A DNA stretch of 64,000 nucleotides, taken from assembly GCF_000384295.1 (NCBI RefSeq), contig NZ_KB913037.1, positions 4,038,867 to 4,102,866 of the forward strand, in the 5' to 3' direction. Position numbers and translations under genes: made by a program. Under the pieces are notes generated by a model. That model was not told the origin of the DNA. It searched no databases and saw only the letters and a program-made list of their open reading frames with translations. How positions within the stretch are numbered: position 1 is the stretch's first letter; the number at the start of each line of letters is the position of its first letter. This document shows, piece by piece, positions 9,149-18,192 of the stretch. This DNA comes from Amycolatopsis balhimycina FH 1894 (GTDB lineage Bacteria > Actinomycetota > Actinomycetes > Mycobacteriales > Pseudonocardiaceae).

Positions 9149-10144
9149 ATGACGGCGCACGTACGGGAGACGGCGGACCGGAACCGGTTCACGGCCGAGA
9201 CCGAGCGGTTCCGCCGTGAGCTGCTGGCGCACTGCTACCGCATGGCCGGCTCGGCGCACGACGCCGAAGACCTGGTCCAGGAAACGTACCTGCGGGCTTG
9301 GCGGTCTTACGCGGGCTTCGAGGGCCGTGCGTCGATCCGGTCCTGGCTCTACAAGATCGCCACCAACGTCTGCCTGACGGCGGCGCTGCCGCGCCCGATC
9401 CGGGTCCTGCCGTCGGGGCTGGCCGGTCCGGACGACGGACCAGACCGTCCACCGAGCCAGGCCGCACCGGGCGAGGTCTCGTGGCTGGAACCGTTCCCGG
9501 CCGCCTGGATCACCCCGGCCACCGAAGACCCGGCCGCGACGGCGGTAGCACGCGAGTCGCTCCGGCTGGCGCTCATCGCGAGTCTGCAGCACCTGCCCGC
9601 CCGCCAGCGAGCGATCCTGATCCTGCGCGAGGTGCTGGCGTTCTCAGCGCCCGAAACGGCGAAAATCCTCGGCACGACAACGGCGGCGGTGAAGAGCGGG
9701 CTGCAACGCGCCCGAGCCCGGCTGGACGAGCTGGAACCGCAGCCCGGTGAACTGCTCGAACCAACCGACGAGCGAGCACGCGCGCTGCTGGCCGGCTACA
9801 TCACCGCATTCGAACACTCGGACGCGAGCCTGCTGGAAAAAGTGCTCCGCACCGACGCCACCCTGGAAGCAACACCATTCCGCAATTGGTATGCGGGCAA
9901 GCCGAACTGCCTGTACCTGCTCGCCGCACACGTCATGGGCGCCCCGGGCGAATGGCGAATGATCGCCACGGAAGCCAACGGCCAACCAGCCGCAGCCGTG
10001 TACCACCGCGACAACGACGGCAAGCTCCAGGCGCACGGCATCGTCGTGCTGACCCCGACAGCCACAGGCGTCGCCCGCGTGACGGAATTCCACAATCCGG
10101 CGCTGGTGGTCCTGTTCGGATTCCCGAACCTGCTCACCGGCTGA
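9149..10144 (+). CDS. ECF sigma factor with C-terminal SnoaL-like domain (second copy)
   Basis: 331 residues with the same architecture as the sigma factor at 6136-7164. Region 2 has LLAHCYRMAGSAHDAEDLV and LYKIATNVCL, and region 4 has LPARQRAILILREVLAFSA and GTTTAAVKSGLQRARARL. A SnoaL-like tail starts near residue 210 (LLAGYITAFEHSDASLLEK). The two genes are divergent paralogues, not a tandem copy. No anti-sigma factor gene is adjacent. The 200-nt upstream region (8930-9148) holds no convincing gene and probably its promoter. Confidence 0.9.
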   Translation: MTAHVRETADRNRFTAETERFRRELLAHCYRMAGSAHDAEDLVQETYLRAWRSYAGFEGRASIRSWLYKIATNVCLTAALPRPIRVLPSGLAGPDDGPDRPPSQAAPGEVSWLEPFPAAWITPATEDPAATAVARESLRLALIASLQHLPARQRAILILREVLAFSAPETAKILGTTTAAVKSGLQRARARLDELEPQPGELLEPTDERARALLAGYITAFEHSDASLLEKVLRTDATLEATPFRNWYAGKPNCLYLLAAHVMGAPGEWRMIATEANGQPAAAVYHRDNDGKLQAHGIVVLTPTATGVARVTEFHNPALVVLFGFPNLLTG

Positions 10145-10269
10145 CCCGAAAGGCGCAAAGGGATCGACGCGTTTCGCGGCGCATCCTGACTCCACCCCGC
10201 TGAGCCGCGGGCTCGTGCCTGATCGCTGGTTTTCCCGTGGCCTGGGCCGCCGGTCATACTGGGTCGGTG

Positions 10270-10899
10270 ATGACTGGGCCTCTGATAGCCGGACTGGACG
10301 ACTCCGGCAACGGTTCGGCGCGACGACGGCGCGTCGACCCCGAACGCCGCGCCCAGCTGCTCAAGGACCTCGAAGAACTCGTGCTCGCCGAGGGCTTCAT
10401 GGCGCTGAGCATGGACGATCTGGCGCATCGGCTGCACTGCTCGAAGGCGACGCTCTACAGCGTGGCCGGGAACAAGGAACAGCTGGTCGTGGCCTTGACG
10501 AAGGGGTTCTTCCGGCAGGCGACCGAGCAGATCGAGCAGGCCGTGGCCGACGTGGCCGACCCGAGGCTGCGCATCCCGGCCTACCTGTCCGGGGTCGGCC
10601 GGGCGATGAGCCGGTGTTCGACCCAGTACTACGCCGACATGATCGGGCTCCGGTCGACCGCTGCCGTCTACCGGACGAATTCCGCGGCGGCGGCCCGGCG
10701 CGTCCAGGAGCTGATCGCCGACGGCGTCAAGGAGGGAGCGCTGCGGTCGATCGACGGCACCTTCGCCGGACAGCTCGTGGCACTGGCCATCGAAGGCGTG
10801 CAGTCCGGCGTGCTCTTGAGCGGCGGCCTCAGCGCGGGCGAGGCGTACACCGAAATGGCGGATCTCCTGCTGCACGGGCTCAGCGCACCCCAGGCATGA
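10270..10899 (+). CDS. TetR family transcriptional regulator
   Basis: About 209 residues with an N-terminal TetR helix-turn-helix: LVLAEGFMALSMDDLAHRL followed by HCSKATLYSVAGNKEQL. The C-terminal ligand domain is helical and not assignable. The ATG at 10270 is preceded by an in-frame GTG (10267); the frame is open back to 10237 but without a ribosome site. It ends 4 nt before the convergent SDR gene, so it is the natural candidate repressor of the minus-strand catabolic operon 15766-10904, whose promoter carries a palindrome at 15808-15837. That link is inference. Confidence 0.88.
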   Translation: MTGPLIAGLDDSGNGSARRRRVDPERRAQLLKDLEELVLAEGFMALSMDDLAHRLHCSKATLYSVAGNKEQLVVALTKGFFRQATEQIEQAVADVADPRLRIPAYLSGVGRAMSRCSTQYYADMIGLRSTAAVYRTNSAAAARRVQELIADGVKEGALRSIDGTFAGQLVALAIEGVQSGVLLSGGLSAGEAYTEMADLLLHGLSAPQA

Positions 10900-10903
10900 G
10901 CGC

Positions 10904-11650
10904 TCACCGGATCGAGGATCCGATCGAGATGCCGCCGTCCACGTCCAGGACGACGCCGGTGATGTAGCCGGCCGCTTCCGCGGCTAGAAACGCCGCGGCC
11001 TCGGCGATGTCCTCGGGCTTGCCGGTGTGGCGCATCGGGATCTTGCCGGTGAGCTTGTCGCGGGCGGGGCCGTTCATGGAGGCGAGCATGGGGGTCTCGA
11101 TGAGGCCGGGGGCGATGGCGTTGGCGGTGATGCCGTGGCGCGCGCCTTCGAGGGCGAGGGTGCGGGTCAGGCCGACGATGCCGGCCTTGGCGGCCACGTA
11201 GTTGGCCTGGCCGAAGTTCCCGCGCCAGGACATGGAGGAAAAGCTGACGATGCGTCCGTAGCCCTGGCGCTTCATGGGCCCGAAGGCCGTGCGGGCGCAG
11301 TGGAAGCTGCCGGTGAGGCTGACGTCGAGCACCGCGTGCCAGTCGTCGTCGGTGATGTCCTCGACCCGGTTGTCGCGGATGATGCCGGCGTTGTTGACCA
11401 GGACGTCGAGGCGGCCGAGGCCCTCGGTGACGCCGGCGATCCAGCTGCCGACCTGGGCGGAGTCGGTCACGTCGACCACGTCGGTGCGGAGTTCGGCGGC
11501 GATCGTCTCGGCGGCGCGCGTGAGGGCTTCACCGTTGACGTCGGCCAGCGCGACGGCGGCGCCTTCGGCGGCGAACCGGGCGGCCATGGCGAGACCGAGC
11601 CCCTGTGCGCCACCGGTGATGGCGACGACGCGTCCGTGGTAGCGATTCAT
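10904..11650 (-). CDS. Short-chain dehydrogenase/reductase (FabG-like)
   Basis: 248 residues with a classical SDR fold. The cofactor motif is TGGAQGLG (12-19), NNAG is at 87-90, Ser138/139 is in SFSSMSW, and the catalytic YxxxK is Tyr151/Lys155. The C-terminus has APGLIETPM. It resembles 3-oxoacyl-ACP/CoA reductases and 3-hydroxyacyl-CoA dehydrogenases. The ATG overlaps the stop of the enoyl-CoA hydratase gene (ATGA), so it is the last gene of a translationally coupled four-gene operon. In that context it probably oxidises a 3-hydroxyacyl-CoA. Confidence 0.92.
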   Translation of the reverse strand: MNRYHGRVVAITGGAQGLGLAMAARFAAEGAAVALADVNGEALTRAAETIAAELRTDVVDVTDSAQVGSWIAGVTEGLGRLDVLVNNAGIIRDNRVEDITDDDWHAVLDVSLTGSFHCARTAFGPMKRQGYGRIVSFSSMSWRGNFGQANYVAAKAGIVGLTRTLALEGARHGITANAIAPGLIETPMLASMNGPARDKLTGKIPMRHTGKPEDIAEAAAFLAAEAAGYITGVVLDVDGGISIGSSIR

Positions 11651-12417
11651 CGGTTGTCTCCATGATCGAGAAAGGCGCGCAGGGCATCGGCGACCGAGCT
11701 GGCCGGCCAGTTGTCGGCGAAGGCCGCCAGCTCCTCACGCAGGGCGTGTTCGGGCGCGACGCCGTCGATGCGGTGCAGCAACGTCTTGAGCCGCTGCTGG
11801 GCCGGGCCGGCGCGGTCGGCCAGCTGACGGCAGAGGCGGTCGGCCGTGGTGTGCAGGTCGGCTTCGGGCACGATCGCCCGAAGCCAGCCGGTGCCGGCGA
11901 ACGCGGTCGCGGGCAGCAGCTCGCCGGTGAGCAGGAGCCAGCGCGACAGCCCACGCCCGACCGCACCGGGAAGCCGGACGCTGGACCCGCCGGCCGGGAC
12001 GAGCCGGCGGGCGAGGTGCCCGTCGCCGATGAGCGTCGTGTCGGCGGCGACCACGACGTCGCAGGCCAGTGCGAGTTCGAGGCCCCCGGCGACGGCGTGG
12101 CCGTGGAGCACGGCGACCCACGGTTTGGTGCTGCCCGCGATGCGGGTGAAGCAGGCCGAGACGTCGGTCAGGAAGCCGACCGGGTTGTGGCCGCGGTCGT
12201 GCAGGTCCAGGAACTGGCGGAAGTCCCCGCCCGCACAGAAACTCGGCCCGTTGCCCGCCACCGCGACGACCGCGGTGGCCGGGTCGGCCTCGGCGCCGGT
12301 GATCTGCTTGTCCAGGGCCTCGATCAGGGTGACGTCGAGGGCGTTGCGCCGCTCGGGACGGTTCAGCCACAACCACCGGACAGGGCCGCATTGCTCGACG
12401 AGAAGCGGTTCGGTCAC
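11647..12417 (-). CDS. Enoyl-CoA hydratase/isomerase family protein
   Basis: About 256 residues with the crotonase fold. The first oxyanion loop is GPSFCAGGDFRQF, and the second glycine-rich segment is LHGHAVAGGLELALACD. The GTG start at 12417 overlaps the acyl-CoA ligase stop by 4 bp (GTGA). The usual hydratase glutamate pair is not obvious in the IGDGHLARRLVPAGG region, so hydratase, isomerase or hydrolase activity cannot be separated. It acts after CoA activation by the upstream ligase and before the SDR in the inferred pathway. Confidence 0.9.
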   Translation of the reverse strand: MTEPLLVEQCGPVRWLWLNRPERRNALDVTLIEALDKQITGAEADPATAVVAVAGNGPSFCAGGDFRQFLDLHDRGHNPVGFLTDVSACFTRIAGSTKPWVAVLHGHAVAGGLELALACDVVVAADTTLIGDGHLARRLVPAGGSSVRLPGAVGRGLSRWLLLTGELLPATAFAGTGWLRAIVPEADLHTTADRLCRQLADRAGPAQQRLKTLLHRIDGVAPEHALREELAAFADNWPASSVADALRAFLDHGDNR

Positions 12418-14027
12418 CGTGTCCCCGCGGTAAGTTCCGCTCGCCGTCGGCGCAACAGGTAACGCTGCGTCTTGCCGCTGGGTGTCTTGGGCAGGGCGTC
12501 GATGAAGTGGATGGTCCGCGGGTAGGCGTGGGCGGCGTAGCGGGTCTTGACGAACTGCTGGAGTTCGGAGGCCAGCGCCGGGGTCGCCTCGCTGCCGTCG
12601 CGGAGGACGACATAGGCCTCGATGACCTCCCCGCGGACATCGTCGGGTGCGCCGACGACGCTGCATTCGGCGACGGCGGGGTGCTGGGCGAGGACGCTCT
12701 CGATCTCGAACGGCCCGATGCGATAACCGGCCATGATGATGACGTCGTCGTCGCGGGACGAGAAGAAGAAGTCGCCGTCGGAGTCGACTCGCCCGGCGTC
12801 ACCCGTGAGGTACCAGCGGCCGCCGGCGGTGAACTTGGCGTCACTCTGCCCCGGGATCTGGTAGCCGCGGAAGGTCATCAGCGGGCTCGCCGCGACGTCG
12901 ATCGCGACCCTGCCGAGCACGCCCGGTGCGACCGGCTCGTCCCGGTCGTCGGCGAGAACAGTGAGGCTCCAGCCGGGCACCGGCCGCCCCATCGAGCCGG
13001 TCTTGAGGGGATGAGCGAGTTCCGAGTGGTGGTGGTTGGCCAGCGGCATGCCGACCTCGGTCTGGCCGAAGTGATCGTGCACGGCAACGCCCAGCGCGGC
13101 GCCGGCCCACTCGTTGACCTCCGGGGTCAACGGCTCCCCGGCGCTGGACGCCCGCCGCAGGCACAGCCCCGGCGGCACGGGCAACGAGGAAGAACGCAAT
13201 CCCCGGTACACGGTCGGAGCGGCGGTGAAGTCTGTGACCCGGTGGCCGGCGAGGGTGCGCCAGGTCGTCTCGACGGAGAACCCGCCGGCCAGCAGAAGGC
13301 TGGGGATGCCGGCGGCCAGCGGAGCGACGATGGCGGCGTACAACCCGTAGGCCCAGCCGGGGTCGGCGGCACACCAGTAGCTGCTCTCCCGGGTGACGCC
13401 GAGGGCGTACTCCAGGTAGATCTGCCAGCCGGCGATGTACGAGACGGGGTGGATCACCCCTTTGGGTTTGCCGGTGGTGCCGGAGGTGAACATGTGCACC
13501 AGCGGGCCGTCTCCGCTCGTGGTGACGGCGGGCACCGGTTCCGGGGACGCCGCGGCGGCCAGGTCCGCCAGAGACGCGCCGGTGACGACGCAGCGCTCGG
13601 GGTCGTGCGGCAGGTCCGGCCCCGGGTCGAGCTTGGGGCCCTGGTCCGGGTCGACGACCACGACGTGCGCCCCCGAGCCTTCCAGCCGCAGGGCGATGGC
13701 CTGGGGAGCGAACGCGGTGAACAGCGGAACGTAGACCGCGCCGAGCCGCCAGATCGCGAGGATGACCGTGACCAGGTCGGTGCTCTTGCCCATCAGGGTC
13801 GCGACCCGGTCGCCGGGACCGACGCCAAGCCCCTGCAACGCCCGCGCGTAGCGGTGCGAGTTCGCGGCGAGTTCGCCGAAGGTCAGGCTCGACGACTCAC
13901 CGGCGCCGTCGACGACGGTGAACGCGACGCGGTCCGCGGGGTGCCGGTCGCACAGCAACCGAGCCACTTCGAGGACGGGTGCGGTGAATTCCGCGGTCAG
14001 TTCGGCGACCCGACCGGCGGCGCTCAC
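12414..14027 (-). CDS. AMP-dependent acyl-CoA ligase
   Basis: About 537 residues of the ANL superfamily. The phosphate-binding motif is MFTSGTTGKPKG, the A5-type motif is HDHFGQTEVGMPLA, and the hinge region is YLTGDAGRVDSDGDFFFSSR. The C-terminal lysine motif is LPKTPSGKTQRYLL. The sequence resembles acetyl/medium-chain acyl-CoA synthetases (AcsA/ACSM type). The GTG at 14027 overlaps the CocE-like gene stop (GTGA). It would activate the carboxylic acid released by the upstream hydrolase; the acid is unknown. Confidence 0.92.
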   Translation of the reverse strand: MSAAGRVAELTAEFTAPVLEVARLLCDRHPADRVAFTVVDGAGESSSLTFGELAANSHRYARALQGLGVGPGDRVATLMGKSTDLVTVILAIWRLGAVYVPLFTAFAPQAIALRLEGSGAHVVVVDPDQGPKLDPGPDLPHDPERCVVTGASLADLAAAASPEPVPAVTTSGDGPLVHMFTSGTTGKPKGVIHPVSYIAGWQIYLEYALGVTRESSYWCAADPGWAYGLYAAIVAPLAAGIPSLLLAGGFSVETTWRTLAGHRVTDFTAAPTVYRGLRSSSLPVPPGLCLRRASSAGEPLTPEVNEWAGAALGVAVHDHFGQTEVGMPLANHHHSELAHPLKTGSMGRPVPGWSLTVLADDRDEPVAPGVLGRVAIDVAASPLMTFRGYQIPGQSDAKFTAGGRWYLTGDAGRVDSDGDFFFSSRDDDVIIMAGYRIGPFEIESVLAQHPAVAECSVVGAPDDVRGEVIEAYVVLRDGSEATPALASELQQFVKTRYAAHAYPRTIHFIDALPKTPSGKTQRYLLRRRRAELTAGTR

Positions 14028-15766
14028 TGTTCCTTCCGATCGATGATCGGCAGAACGAGCCGGCTGGGGTGGCTCGGCCCGTGATGGATGTGGTTGATCG
14101 CGGGAACCATCTGCTCTTCGGTTTCGCGGGCGATGACGCCGCCGGTGTTGGTGTTGCGGTCGTAACGCGGGAAGTTGCTGCTGGAGACGTCCACGCGGAT
14201 GCGGTGCCCCGGAAGGAAAACATTGGCCGTGGCGGTCAGGTCGACGGTGATCTCGTAGACCGTGCCGGGTTCCATCAGTTCTTCCGTGGCGAGGCCGTTG
14301 CGGTAACGGGCGCGCAGGATCCCGTCGCACAGGTTGATCGCCTTGCCGTCGGGGAAGACGTCGACGAGCTTGGCGGTGAAGTCGGTGTCCACCGCCGACG
14401 AGGAGACGAACAGGGTCAAGGAGACCGGCCCGGTGACCTCGACCGGCTCTTCCAGCACGGGACCGGTGAAACATAGGACGTCCTCGCGGCCGGTGACGGT
14501 CCGCTGGTCGACCGGACCACCGAACCCCGGCGTCATCGGCAGGCACGCCCCGCCCGCCGTGGGCACCGGGCGGCGCGGGTCGTAGAGGTAGGTGTCGTGC
14601 TCGGACGTTGCCGGTGGCTCGGTCGCCAGTACGCCGTCGCCGTCCGCGGTGTTGGCGTGGCCGGCGCTGGTGAGGTGGAAGTCGGTCCAGGTCGTGTCGG
14701 GCAGCGGCCAATCCTGCTCGTCGCGCCACTGGTCGATGCCCATCACGAAGATCTTCACCGGCGCCACGTCGTCCAAAGCGGTGGTGTCACCGCGAAGCCA
14801 GCAGTCGAAGAACTTCACGTACAGGTCGGTCAGGCCCATCAGCTGGGGCGCGGCCAACGCGCCGAAAGAGCGGTCGGGATAGACGCCGGTCGCGGAAATG
14901 TGGTCCCACGGACCGATGATCAGCCGTTGCCCCTCACGCGCCTGCTCACTACCGGCCTGCTGGCGGGCGGTGGTGAAGGTGCGGACGGTCTGTCCGATGT
15001 AGAGGTCGTACCAGCCACCGATGTTCAGCGCCGGGACCGTGACGTTCTTCAGCTCGGGCGTGAGCTCCATGGCGTCCCAGTACTCGTCGTGGGACGGGTG
15101 GGCCATCCAGTCGTCCCACCACTTCCCGTACGCCGCCAGGACCGGAACCTCGGCCGTCGGCAGCACATCGTTGAGGGACTCGGCGAACACGACCGCCTGA
15201 CCGAGCTCCTGCACCTGCGCCAAGGAGCCTTCACCGGCGGCCAGGGACCGCTGCGCGTCGGCCGCGTACATCATGGCGTTCCACCACGTGACCAGGCTCA
15301 AGGAGAGCGCACCACCCGCGGAGTACCAGGGCGCCTCGTAATTGTCGATCGAGGTGACCGACGGCGCGATCGCCCTGAGGGCCGGGGCGCCGGTCGCGGC
15401 GGTCTCCCACTGGACCATCCCCAGGTAGGACGCCCCGTACATGCCCACCGTGCCGTCCGACCACGGCTGGTCGGCGATCCAGGCGACGGTGTCCTCGCCG
15501 TCGGACCGGTCGGCCATGTGCGGAACGAACTCGCCTTCCGAGCGGAACGTGCCCCGGCAGTCCTGCACGACCAGCGCGTAACCGGCCTCCAGCAGAGCCA
15601 TCAAGTTCGGCATGACGCCGACGCCGGCGCCCATCATGTCCTTGCCGTACGGGAGACGCACGAGCAGCGTCGGCCCCTCGCCGTCGGCCAGGCGCCACAC
15701 GTTGGCGGACAGGGCCACGCCGTCACGCATCGGAATCCGGACATCTATGTCGTATACGTGCGGCAT
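14024..15766 (-). CDS. CocE/NonD family hydrolase (X-Pro dipeptidyl-peptidase S15 type)
   Basis: About 580 residues. The N-terminal alpha/beta hydrolase part has IPMRDGVALSANVWR, VVQDCRGTFRSEG and the nucleophile elbow GMYGASYLGM; the C-terminal jelly-roll domain has DFTAKLVDVFPDGKA and the RIRVDVSSSNFPRYDRN segment. These are hallmarks of cocaine-esterase/glutaryl-7-ACA-acylase relatives. The ATG at 15766 follows GAGGAG at 8-9 nt, although the frame is open to 15826. As first gene of the operon it probably hydrolyses an ester or amide to feed the acyl-CoA ligase. Confidence 0.9.
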   Translation of the reverse strand: MPHVYDIDVRIPMRDGVALSANVWRLADGEGPTLLVRLPYGKDMMGAGVGVMPNLMALLEAGYALVVQDCRGTFRSEGEFVPHMADRSDGEDTVAWIADQPWSDGTVGMYGASYLGMVQWETAATGAPALRAIAPSVTSIDNYEAPWYSAGGALSLSLVTWWNAMMYAADAQRSLAAGEGSLAQVQELGQAVVFAESLNDVLPTAEVPVLAAYGKWWDDWMAHPSHDEYWDAMELTPELKNVTVPALNIGGWYDLYIGQTVRTFTTARQQAGSEQAREGQRLIIGPWDHISATGVYPDRSFGALAAPQLMGLTDLYVKFFDCWLRGDTTALDDVAPVKIFVMGIDQWRDEQDWPLPDTTWTDFHLTSAGHANTADGDGVLATEPPATSEHDTYLYDPRRPVPTAGGACLPMTPGFGGPVDQRTVTGREDVLCFTGPVLEEPVEVTGPVSLTLFVSSSAVDTDFTAKLVDVFPDGKAINLCDGILRARYRNGLATEELMEPGTVYEITVDLTATANVFLPGHRIRVDVSSSNFPRYDRNTNTGGVIARETEEQMVPAINHIHHGPSHPSRLVLPIIDRKEQ

Positions 15767-15807
15767 TTCGACGCTCCTCGATGAGCTGCGGCGGTCGTTC
15801 GAGATGA

Positions 15808-15842
15808 AGGGTACGTTAGGCAGCACATCCGTACCCTGTCAA
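15808..15842 (-). promoter_or_regulatory. Promoter and overlapping palindromic operator of the CocE operon
   Basis: On the minus strand, a consensus -35 TTGACA (15842-15837) is followed after 18 nt by TAACGT (15818-15813), about 45 nt before the CocE start. A perfect 8-bp inverted repeat, AGGGTACG (15808-15815) and CGTACCCT (15830-15837), overlaps the promoter, the usual layout of a repressor site. The convergent TetR gene at 10270 is a candidate binder. Confidence 0.6.
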
Positions 15843-16013
15843 TGTACCGACATCGCAGGGGTGCGGTTCCCTCGACGACCGCCGCGGAATGGGCACGAGA
15901 AGTGTCACCTGGTGACCATCAGCTGACCGGTGCCCGCCGGGCGATTTGTCGAATCCCGGGAAATGATGGAAGAGCGTCACCGTAAGCAACCGCCGGACCG
16001 GAAGGACACGTCA

Positions 16014-16150
16014 TGACCGCCACAGCACCCACTGCACCAGGGGTGCGGTCCTGGTGGGGCCTCGAAGGCGCTACCGGTGGCCGTGTACGTCCACGGCGGC
16101 GGGTTCGAGTTCGGCGCGAACACGCAGATCACCTCGAACGCCGCCCCTGA
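16014..16150 (+). pseudogene. Carboxylesterase type B remnant
   Basis: Within about 140 nt one frame reads LPVAVYVHGGGFEFGANTQ, an unmistakable oxyanion-hole segment (HGGGF) of type B carboxylesterases. Another frame starts with an ATG at 16013 (MTATAPTAPG). No frame joins them into an esterase, and the rest of a roughly 500-residue gene is absent. This is a decayed scrap lying just upstream of the oxidoreductase gene, which uses its own ribosome site within the remnant. Confidence 0.6.
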
Positions 16151-16164
16151 CGAAGGAACTCGAT

Positions 16165-17187
16165 ATGAACCAACCGACAGCATCCGGCGACACCGCACCG
16201 GCGACGATGCGAGCCGTCGTCGTGACCCGTCCCGGCGGCCTGGACGCACTGGAGATCAAGGACGTGCCGGTGCCGGTACGCAAGCCCGGCTGGGTGCGGA
16301 TCAAGCTGAAGGCGTTCGGCGTCAACGAATCCGAGGTCACCACCCGCAAGGGCGAGTCGAGCCCGGACGTCACCTACCCGCGCGTGCCTGGCATCGAGGG
16401 CGTCGGCGTGGTCGACGAGGCCGAAGAGGACAGCGGACTGCGGCCGGGACAGCAGGTGGCCACGACGATGGGCGGGATGGGCCGCTCGTACGACGGCGCG
16501 TACGCCCAGTACGTGACCGTCCCCGCGGAGCAGGTCATCCCGTTCGAGACCCGCCTGCCGTGGGAGGTCGTCGGTGCGCTGCCGGAGATGTTCCAGACCG
16601 CGTACGGCTCCCTCGCCAACGGCCTCGGCCTGCAGGCGGGACAGACGCTGCTGATCCGCGGGGGCACCTCGACGGTCGGGCTGAGCGCGGCCACGATCGC
16701 GAAGGACCTCGGAGCCACCGTGCTGTCCACCACCCGCAGCCCGGAGCGGGCCGGTGAACTGCGGGCCGCGGGCGTCGACCATCCCCTCGTCGACGACGGC
16801 ACCATCGCCGACCAGGTGCGCGAGCTGGTGCCGGACGGTGTCGACGCCGTACTGGAGCTGGTGGGCTGCTCGGTCCTCGCCGACACCTTCCGCACCGTCC
16901 GCCGGCACGGCAAGGTCTGCTTCACGGGAGCCCTGGCGGGCCAGTGGACGATCCCCGACTTCAGCCCGTTCATGATCCCCACCGGGGTGCACCTGACCTC
17001 CTACGGCGGGCAGGCCACCGACCTCCCGGCCGACGTCTTCGCCCACCAGCTCCAGGCCATCGCCGAAGGGCGCCTCAAAGTCCCGGTCGCGAAGGTCTAC
17101 CGAGGTCTGGAGCAGATCCGTGACGCCCAGGCCGACGTCGAGTCCGGCGCCACGCCGGGCAAGCACGTCGTCGTTCTGGGCAATTGA
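16165..17187 (+). CDS. Zinc-binding-dehydrogenase family oxidoreductase (quinone reductase-like)
   Basis: About 340 residues of the medium-chain dehydrogenase superfamily. Near the N-terminus are PGGLDALEIKDVPVPV and LKAFGVNESEVTTRKG; the Rossmann motif is RGGTSTVGLSAATIAKDLG. No catalytic zinc-ligand set is seen, so an NADPH-dependent quinone/enone reductase is likely. The ATG at 16165 follows GAAGGAA; the longer frame from 16054 runs through the esterase remnant and is not believed. It is convergent with the AraC-type regulator that follows. Confidence 0.88.
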   Translation: MNQPTASGDTAPATMRAVVVTRPGGLDALEIKDVPVPVRKPGWVRIKLKAFGVNESEVTTRKGESSPDVTYPRVPGIEGVGVVDEAEEDSGLRPGQQVATTMGGMGRSYDGAYAQYVTVPAEQVIPFETRLPWEVVGALPEMFQTAYGSLANGLGLQAGQTLLIRGGTSTVGLSAATIAKDLGATVLSTTRSPERAGELRAAGVDHPLVDDGTIADQVRELVPDGVDAVLELVGCSVLADTFRTVRRHGKVCFTGALAGQWTIPDFSPFMIPTGVHLTSYGGQATDLPADVFAHQLQAIAEGRLKVPVAKVYRGLEQIRDAQADVESGATPGKHVVVLGN

Positions 17188-17204
17188 CGTCTACAGCCTT
17201 TCCG

Positions 17205-18107
17205 TCAAGCGTCGCTCGCTTCGCGGGCCGCGAAGGCGGCCGGAGTGGAACCGGTGCGGTCGCGGAAGAAGCGCCCGAAGTTCGCGGGATCGGTGAAGCC
17301 GAGGTGAGCGGTCACGGCCCGGGCGTCCCACCGCGCGACTCCCAGCAGGCGCCGGGCTTCGAGCAGCCGCCGCTCGTTGATGAGCTCACGCACCCCGGTG
17401 CCGGTGGCGTCCTGGGCGGCGCGGCTGAGGGTGCGGACCGAACAGCCGAGCAGCTCGGCGTAGTCCGCGGCTCGGTGCAGTTCGCGGAAGTGCAGTTCCA
17501 GGGCGTCCACGAACCGTCCGTAGGTGTCACCCCGGCCCGTGCCGGCCGTCGTGTCGGCGGGGGCGATCCCGGGAGCGTTGGCGAGGCGCAGCAGCAGCGA
17601 TTCGAGCAGGCTGCGGCGCAGGGCGTGGTGCACATCGAGTGGGCGGCGCCCGAGCGCGCGGTGTTCGTCCAGGAGCTGGAACGCCGTCTGCTGGAGCCAC
17701 CGGACGTCATCGGGGTGCGGGCTCAGCACGGCGGGCGCGTCGTGCGCGGTGAGCGGGGCCAGGAGGCGGGCGGTACCGGGCGTCAGCACGTCCGGCTCGA
17801 ACAGGATGAACGGGCCACGGGCGGCGCCGGGCGGATGCCAGCACTGCGCGTGCCCGGGCCGCACCCACAGCCACTGGCCGGGCGCGACGGTCCGCGTGAC
17901 GTGGTCGACGTCGTGCCGCAGCTCACCCTCGGTGACCAGGATGAGGTAGTGGAACGTGGCCCGGCCCGGACGGGGCGGGTTCCACGGCCAGGCGTCGTGC
18001 TGGGCGAAGAAGTCCTCGACGGTGATCACCTCGAGGCCGTACGGAGTACCGACCGGGGGCTGGAAACCGTACAACGGAACCGGCCTGGAGTGTCGCTTGT
18101 CGACCAT
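17205..18107 (-). CDS. AraC family transcriptional regulator
   Basis: About 300 residues. An N-terminal cupin-like sensor domain (FHYLILVTEGELRHDVDHV) precedes a C-terminal AraC double HTH: YAELLGCSVRTLSRAAQDATG and VTAHLGFTDPANFGRFFRDR with the final TGSTPAAFAA. The ATG at 18107 or GTG at 18110 is chosen because the longer frame to 18407 overlaps the divergent MmcQ gene. It may regulate the neighbouring oxidoreductase (16165-17187), which converges on it, but there is no direct evidence. Confidence 0.88.
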   Translation of the reverse strand: MVDKRHSRPVPLYGFQPPVGTPYGLEVITVEDFFAQHDAWPWNPPRPGRATFHYLILVTEGELRHDVDHVTRTVAPGQWLWVRPGHAQCWHPPGAARGPFILFEPDVLTPGTARLLAPLTAHDAPAVLSPHPDDVRWLQQTAFQLLDEHRALGRRPLDVHHALRRSLLESLLLRLANAPGIAPADTTAGTGRGDTYGRFVDALELHFRELHRAADYAELLGCSVRTLSRAAQDATGTGVRELINERRLLEARRLLGVARWDARAVTAHLGFTDPANFGRFFRDRTGSTPAAFAAREASDA

Positions 18108-18192
18108 CACGTGTCCGCAGTCTACTGTCTTCTTGATCGGTTTCGCGGGAAGGATGGGACGTGCCCGTAACCCCTGAGAAGGCCGATTACCC

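Noticed and set aside
12507..14084. 525-codon plus-strand open frame
   Set aside because: Antisense shadow of the acyl-CoA ligase gene; composition is Gly/Arg/Val-rich with no motif.
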